Positions 60,297 to 64,000 of a stretch of DNA of 64,000 nucleotides are shown piece by piece (the first letter of the stretch is position 1; each line of letters opens with the position of its first letter). The notes beneath the pieces were generated by a model that saw only the letters and a program-made list of their open reading frames with translations, was not told where the DNA came from and did no database searches. Source of the DNA: Thermohalobaculum sp039180675. Its GTDB lineage: Bacteria > Pseudomonadota > Alphaproteobacteria > Rhodobacterales > Rhodobacteraceae. Location: positions 186,001-250,000 of the forward strand of contig JBCDDC010000001.1 in NCBI GenBank assembly GCA_039180675.1. The letters run 5' to 3'. The translations under genes and the position numbers were made by a program.

Positions 60297-63077
60297 CTAC
60301 TCAGCAGCGACCAATTCGCCATCCACCTTCTCCACCCGGCAAGCGGAGAATTTGAACTCGGGTATCTTGCCATATGGATCGAGCTGCGGGTTGGTGAGCG
60401 TATTGGCCGCCGCCTCCACATAGGCGAAAGGCACAAAGACCATGTCCTCGGCAATGGCCCTGTCGGCCCTCGCCATGATCTCGATCGACCCGCGCCGCGT
60501 CTCGATCTTCAGCATCTCTCCGGGCGCCACGCCCAGCCGCCGGAGGGTTTTGGGATGCAGCGAGGCGTTCGCCTCAGGCTCCGCCCAGTCGAGAACGCTC
60601 GCCCGCCGGGTCATGGAGCCCGTGTGCCAGTGCTCCAACTGCCGGCCCGTCGTCATGATGAACGGATACTCTGCATCGGGCGACTCCGCCGGGGGCACGA
60701 TCTTCGCCGGGGTGAACTTTGCGCGACCCTCTGCCCGCGGGAAGGCGTCGCCGAACACGATGGCCTGGCCCGGATCTTCCGGCGACAGCGATGGGTACGT
60801 GACGGCGTTCTGGTTCTCCAGCCGCTCCCACGTGATGTTGTCGAGCGACTTCATCGACAGCTTCATCTCGTTGAAGATGTCCATCGGGTGCGTGTAGCCC
60901 CAATCGAGACCAAGCCGCTTGGCGATCTCATTGGCGATCCACCAATCCTCTTCCGCCTGACCGGGGCCTGGCACGGCAGCACGGCCCATCTGGACCTGAC
61001 GGTTGGTGTTCGTCACCGTGCCGCGTTTCTCCGGCCATGCTTTCGCGGGGAGGATCACGTCCGCGAAGTTGGCGGTCTCGGTCAGGAAGATGTCCTGCAC
61101 CACCAGATGCTCCAGCCGCGCAAGGCCCTCGCGGGCGTGCTCCACATCCGGGTCGGACATGGCCGGGTTCTCGCCCAGCACGTAGAGGCCTTTGATCTTG
61201 CGGTCGTACATGGCATCGACCATCTCAACGACCGTCAGGCCCGGATTTGGGTCGATCTCGGTCTTCCAGATCTCCTCGAAGAGATTGCGCACCGGCTCTT
61301 GACCCACCGGCTGGTAGTCCGGCAGCACCATCGGAATCAGACCCGCGTCGGAGGCACCCTGGACATTGTTCTGACCGCGCAGCGGATGCAGACCGGCACC
61401 GGGGCGCCCGACATGCCCGCACATGAGTGCCAGCGAGATCAGGCAGCGGGCGTTATCCGTGCCGTGGATGTGTTGGCTGACCCCCATGCCCCAGAAGATC
61501 ATTCCGGCCTCGGCCCGCGCGAAGGTGCGCGCCACATCGCGAAGAACATCCGGCTCGATCCCGCAGATCTCCGACATCTTCTCGGGCGAGAACCCGTCGA
61601 GATGGGCTTTCATCTCGTCAAAGCCTTCGGTCATCGCCTGGATATACTGGCGGTCGTAAAGCTCCTCCTCGACGATCACGTGCATGATCGCGTTCAGCAT
61701 CGCTACATCAGCGCCCGGGCGGAACTGCAGCATGTGGCTGGCGTAGCGCTTCAGCCCGTGGCCCCGCGGATCCATGATGATCAGCTTGCCACCACGCTTG
61801 GCAAACTGTTTGAAATAGGTGGCGGCGACTGGGTGGTTCTCCAACGGATTGCAGCCGATCATGATCGCGCAGTCGGCGTTCTCGATCTCGTTGAAGGTCG
61901 CGGTCACTGCGCCAGAACCGACATTTTCCATCAATGCCGCCACGGAGGATGCATGGCAGAGCCGGGTGCAGTGATCCACGTTGTTGTGGCCGAAGCCCGC
62001 GCGGATGATCTTCTGGAAGATGTAGGCTTCCTCATTCGAGCATTTTGCCGAGCCGAAACCCGCGACGGCCTTACCGCCATGCTCGTCACGGAGCGCTGCG
62101 AGGCCGCCCGCGGCTGCATCGAGTGCTTCTTCCCAGGTCGCCTCCCGGAAATGGGTCCACGGGTTCGAGGGATCGACATTCAGGCCCTTCTCAGGCGCAT
62201 CCTCACGCCGGATCAGCGGCGTGGTCAGACGGTGCGGGTGGGCGACATAGTCGAAACCGAAGCGTCCCTTGACGCAGAGACGATTTTCGTTCGCAGGCCC
62301 CTCGATCCCGTCGACACGGACGATCTTCTCGTCCTTGATCTTGAAGCTGAGCTGACAGCCGACGCCGCAATAGGGGCAGACCGACTCGACCTCGCGATCA
62401 TAGTCCTTGCTGTCGCCGCGCTGAGCATCATCGAGCTCGGTCGAGGGCATCAGCGCGCCGGTTGGACAGGCCTGGACGCATTCGCCGCAGGCGACGCATG
62501 TCGAATTGCCCATCGGGTCGTTCATGTCGAAGACAATCTGGGAGTCGTGGCCGCGTCCCGCCATCCCGATCACATCGTTGACCTGCACTTCGCGACAGGC
62601 TCGGACGCAGAGGTTGCAACTGATGCACGCGTCCAGATTGACCTTCATGGCCAGATGGCTGGCGTCGAGCAGCGGAACCCGCTCTGCCTCAATCTTCGGG
62701 AACCGGCTTTCCGAGACGCCCTGAATGTCCGCCATGTCCCAGAGATGGGAGGATTTGTCGTGTGCCTCCTCCCGCTCAGGCTGGTCGGCGACCAGAAGCT
62801 CCATGACCATCTTGCGCGCCTTGTCAGCTCGCTCGCACTGGCTGTTGACGACCATGCCTTCGGCCGGCTCGCGGATGCAGGAGGCTGCGAGCACTCGCTC
62901 CCCCTCGATCTCCACCATGCAGGCCCGGCAATTGCCGTCCGAGCGGTAGCCAGGCGAGTCCTTGTGGCAGAGATGCGGGATCCGCGTGCCGACGCGCTTA
63001 GCCACTTCCCAAATGCTCTCGCCGGGTGCTGCGTCGACTTCATGGCCGTCGAGGGTGAATTTGATCCGGTCGGTCAT
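60297..63077 (-). CDS. fdsA: NAD-linked formate dehydrogenase, catalytic alpha subunit
   Basis: Molybdenum or tungsten formate dehydrogenase subunit of 926 residues that oxidises formate and sends electrons to FdsB. The N-terminal [2Fe-2S] domain has Cys37, 50, 53 and 67. Two ferredoxin-type [4Fe-4S] sites use Cys151/154/157/161 and Cys194/197/200/204. The catalytic domain has a [4Fe-4S] site with Cys234/237/241/267 and metal ligand Cys373 in RLCHASS. No Cys lies between 81 and 151, so the extra His/Cys cluster of some relatives appears absent. ATG 63077 begins MTDRIKFTLDG, 2 bases after fdsB. No fdhD/fdsC or fdsD gene follows. Confidence 0.95.
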   Translation of the reverse strand: MTDRIKFTLDGHEVDAAPGESIWEVAKRVGTRIPHLCHKDSPGYRSDGNCRACMVEIEGERVLAASCIREPAEGMVVNSQCERADKARKMVMELLVADQPEREEAHDKSSHLWDMADIQGVSESRFPKIEAERVPLLDASHLAMKVNLDACISCNLCVRACREVQVNDVIGMAGRGHDSQIVFDMNDPMGNSTCVACGECVQACPTGALMPSTELDDAQRGDSKDYDREVESVCPYCGVGCQLSFKIKDEKIVRVDGIEGPANENRLCVKGRFGFDYVAHPHRLTTPLIRREDAPEKGLNVDPSNPWTHFREATWEEALDAAAGGLAALRDEHGGKAVAGFGSAKCSNEEAYIFQKIIRAGFGHNNVDHCTRLCHASSVAALMENVGSGAVTATFNEIENADCAIMIGCNPLENHPVAATYFKQFAKRGGKLIIMDPRGHGLKRYASHMLQFRPGADVAMLNAIMHVIVEEELYDRQYIQAMTEGFDEMKAHLDGFSPEKMSEICGIEPDVLRDVARTFARAEAGMIFWGMGVSQHIHGTDNARCLISLALMCGHVGRPGAGLHPLRGQNNVQGASDAGLIPMVLPDYQPVGQEPVRNLFEEIWKTEIDPNPGLTVVEMVDAMYDRKIKGLYVLGENPAMSDPDVEHAREGLARLEHLVVQDIFLTETANFADVILPAKAWPEKRGTVTNTNRQVQMGRAAVPGPGQAEEDWWIANEIAKRLGLDWGYTHPMDIFNEMKLSMKSLDNITWERLENQNAVTYPSLSPEDPGQAIVFGDAFPRAEGRAKFTPAKIVPPAESPDAEYPFIMTTGRQLEHWHTGSMTRRASVLDWAEPEANASLHPKTLRRLGVAPGEMLKIETRRGSIEIMARADRAIAEDMVFVPFAYVEAAANTLTNPQLDPYGKIPEFKFSACRVEKVDGELVAAE

Positions 63078-63079
63078 CT

Positions 63080-64000
63080 TCAGATTTCCTCGGGAAAGTG
63101 TTTCATCGTCAATTTGATCGGGTTGGGCGCCGCCTGGCCGAGACCGCAGATCGAGGCATCGACCATGATCTCGCACAGCTCACCCAGGAGATCCTGATCC
63201 CACTTGTCAGCCTGCATCAGCTTCACCGCCTTCTCGCAGCCGACCCGGCAGGGGGTGCATTGCCCGCAGCTTTCGTCCTCAAAGAAGCGCAGCATGTTGA
63301 TCGCCGCATCGCGCGCCTTGTCCTTGTCGGACAGAACCACGACCGCCGCGGACCCAATAAAGCTGCCATGGGGCTGGAGCGTATCGAAATCGAGCGGGAT
63401 GTCGTTCATCGAGGCCGGGAGAATACCCGAGGACGGGCCGCCGGGCTGATAAGCCTTGAAGTTGTGCCCCTCCGCCATGCCACCGCAGGCTTCGATGATG
63501 TCCGTGATCGTCGATCCGGCGGGCAGCAGCTTCACGCCCGGGTTCTTTACCCGGCCCGAAACTGAATAGCTGCGTAGACCTTTGCGCCCGTTTTTCTCGG
63601 TCGTGTTCAGGCACTCCGGCCCCTCACGGCAGATCTTGCAGACCCAGTAGAGCGTCTCGATGTTGTGCACGAGGGTCGGGCGGTCGAAGATGCCCACCTG
63701 AGCAACGTACGGGGGGCGATGGCGCGGCAGACCGCGCTTCCCCTCGATCGACTCGATCATCGCGCTTTCTTCACCGCAGATATAGGCACCGGCCCCGCGG
63801 CGCAGATCGATGTAGTCCGGCTTGACGATACCGGCCTCTTCTAAGGCCCGGATCTCGGTCGCGAGGATCTTGAGCACCGCCGGATACTCGTCGCGCATGT
63901 AGATGAAACACTTCTCCGCATCGACAGCCCAGGCGGCGATCAGCATGCCCTCAAGGAAGAGATGCGGTGTGCGCTCGAGATAATAACGGTCCTTGAAGGT
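63080..64000 (-). CDS. fdsB: Formate dehydrogenase beta (NADH-binding flavoprotein) subunit, 3' part
   Basis: NuoF-like subunit that passes electrons from the formate dehydrogenase to NAD through FMN and a [4Fe-4S] cluster. The last 306 residues are visible, and the gene continues past the right edge (FKDRYYLERTPHLFLEGM reads up to it). Present are the FMN/NADH-site GAGAYICGEESAMIESIEGKRG-type region, the soluble-ligand-binding segment around GRVKNPGV, and the cluster motif ESCGQCTPCRVGCEK. It is directly upstream of fdsA in the usual fdsGBA order. Confidence 0.95.
   Translation of the reverse strand, partial: TFKDRYYLERTPHLFLEGMLIAAWAVDAEKCFIYMRDEYPAVLKILATEIRALEEAGIVKPDYIDLRRGAGAYICGEESAMIESIEGKRGLPRHRPPYVAQVGIFDRPTLVHNIETLYWVCKICREGPECLNTTEKNGRKGLRSYSVSGRVKNPGVKLLPAGSTITDIIEACGGMAEGHNFKAYQPGGPSSGILPASMNDIPLDFDTLQPHGSFIGSAAVVVLSDKDKARDAAINMLRFFEDESCGQCTPCRVGCEKAVKLMQADKWDQDLLGELCEIMVDASICGLGQAAPNPIKLTMKHFPEEI

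Noticed and set aside
60555..63197. Very long plus-strand open frame (about 880 codons) opposite fdsA
   Set aside because: It lies antisense to a clear formate dehydrogenase gene; its translation is His/Arg/Asp-rich with no family resemblance. Long antisense frames are expected opposite high-GC genes.
1..64000. Mobile element, prophage or CRISPR array
   Set aside because: No transposase, integrase, phage or Cas gene and no regularly spaced repeats were seen; gene content and strand runs look like ordinary chromosome.

Overview
The window is a high-GC chromosomal segment of an alphaproteobacterium, most likely a marine Rhodobacteraceae (roseobacter-type). The evidence is family content and gene order: efp next to an inositol monophosphatase and a membrane channel-like gene, a CC0125/CC1285-type lipoprotein, Aap/Bzt-type amino-acid permeases, Fds-type formate dehydrogenase, and the imelysin/di-haem-oxidoreductase/DUF1513 set beside haem-uptake genes. 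No rRNA, tRNA, CRISPR, insertion sequence or prophage was seen. Coding density is high and many genes overlap by ATGA or GTGA.

Layout. 0-5 kb: housekeeping genes (channel-like protein, inositol monophosphatase, efp), an uncharacterised membrane-anchored protein, a DksA/TraR zinc-finger protein coupled to a nitroreductase, and a glutamine amidotransferase. 5-12 kb: a TonB-dependent receptor, divergent from an AttEFGH-like ABC system (ATPase, large FtsX permease, AttH lipocalin). 12-15 kb: D- and L-lactate dehydrogenases behind a palindromic operator candidate. 15-17 kb: an orphan double-domain peptide-type ABC ATPase. 17-28 kb: an acyl-CoA ligase/Liv ABC transporter operon with a near-perfect sigma-54 promoter, followed by an NtrC-class response regulator and its histidine kinase, which are the likely activators. 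28-31 kb: a Sel1-repeat protein, pseudoazurin and a second orphan peptide-type ABC ATPase.

31-51 kb is an iron/haem acquisition island in three transcription blocks. The first (minus strand) holds a TonB-dependent receptor, a small coupled ORF, hmuT, hmuU, hmuV and an IsdG-type haem monooxygenase. The second (minus strand) holds a small membrane protein, a PepSY membrane protein, two uncharacterised proteins, exbB, two exbD genes and tonB. The third (plus strand) holds hemP, an uncharacterised Cys-motif protein, imelysin, a Bfd-like ferredoxin, a di-haem oxidoreductase, a second imelysin and a DUF1513 protein. The uncharacterised protein after hemP appears paralogous to a free-standing gene next to hmu.

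51-60 kb is a catabolic or salvage locus: an amino-acid-type binding protein with two permeases but no ATPase, a BisC-like cytoplasmic molybdoenzyme, an IclR regulator, a DadA/PuuB-like FAD oxidoreductase and a divergent M20 amidohydrolase. 60-64 kb holds the NAD-linked formate dehydrogenase subunits FdsA and FdsB, the latter running off the end.

The most promising under-described items are the iron island with its unknown proteins and an ExbD pair in which one copy has Asn at the proton-pathway Asp; the sigma-54-controlled ligase/transporter operon with an unusual ligase; and the molybdoenzyme/amine-oxidase/M20 uptake locus.
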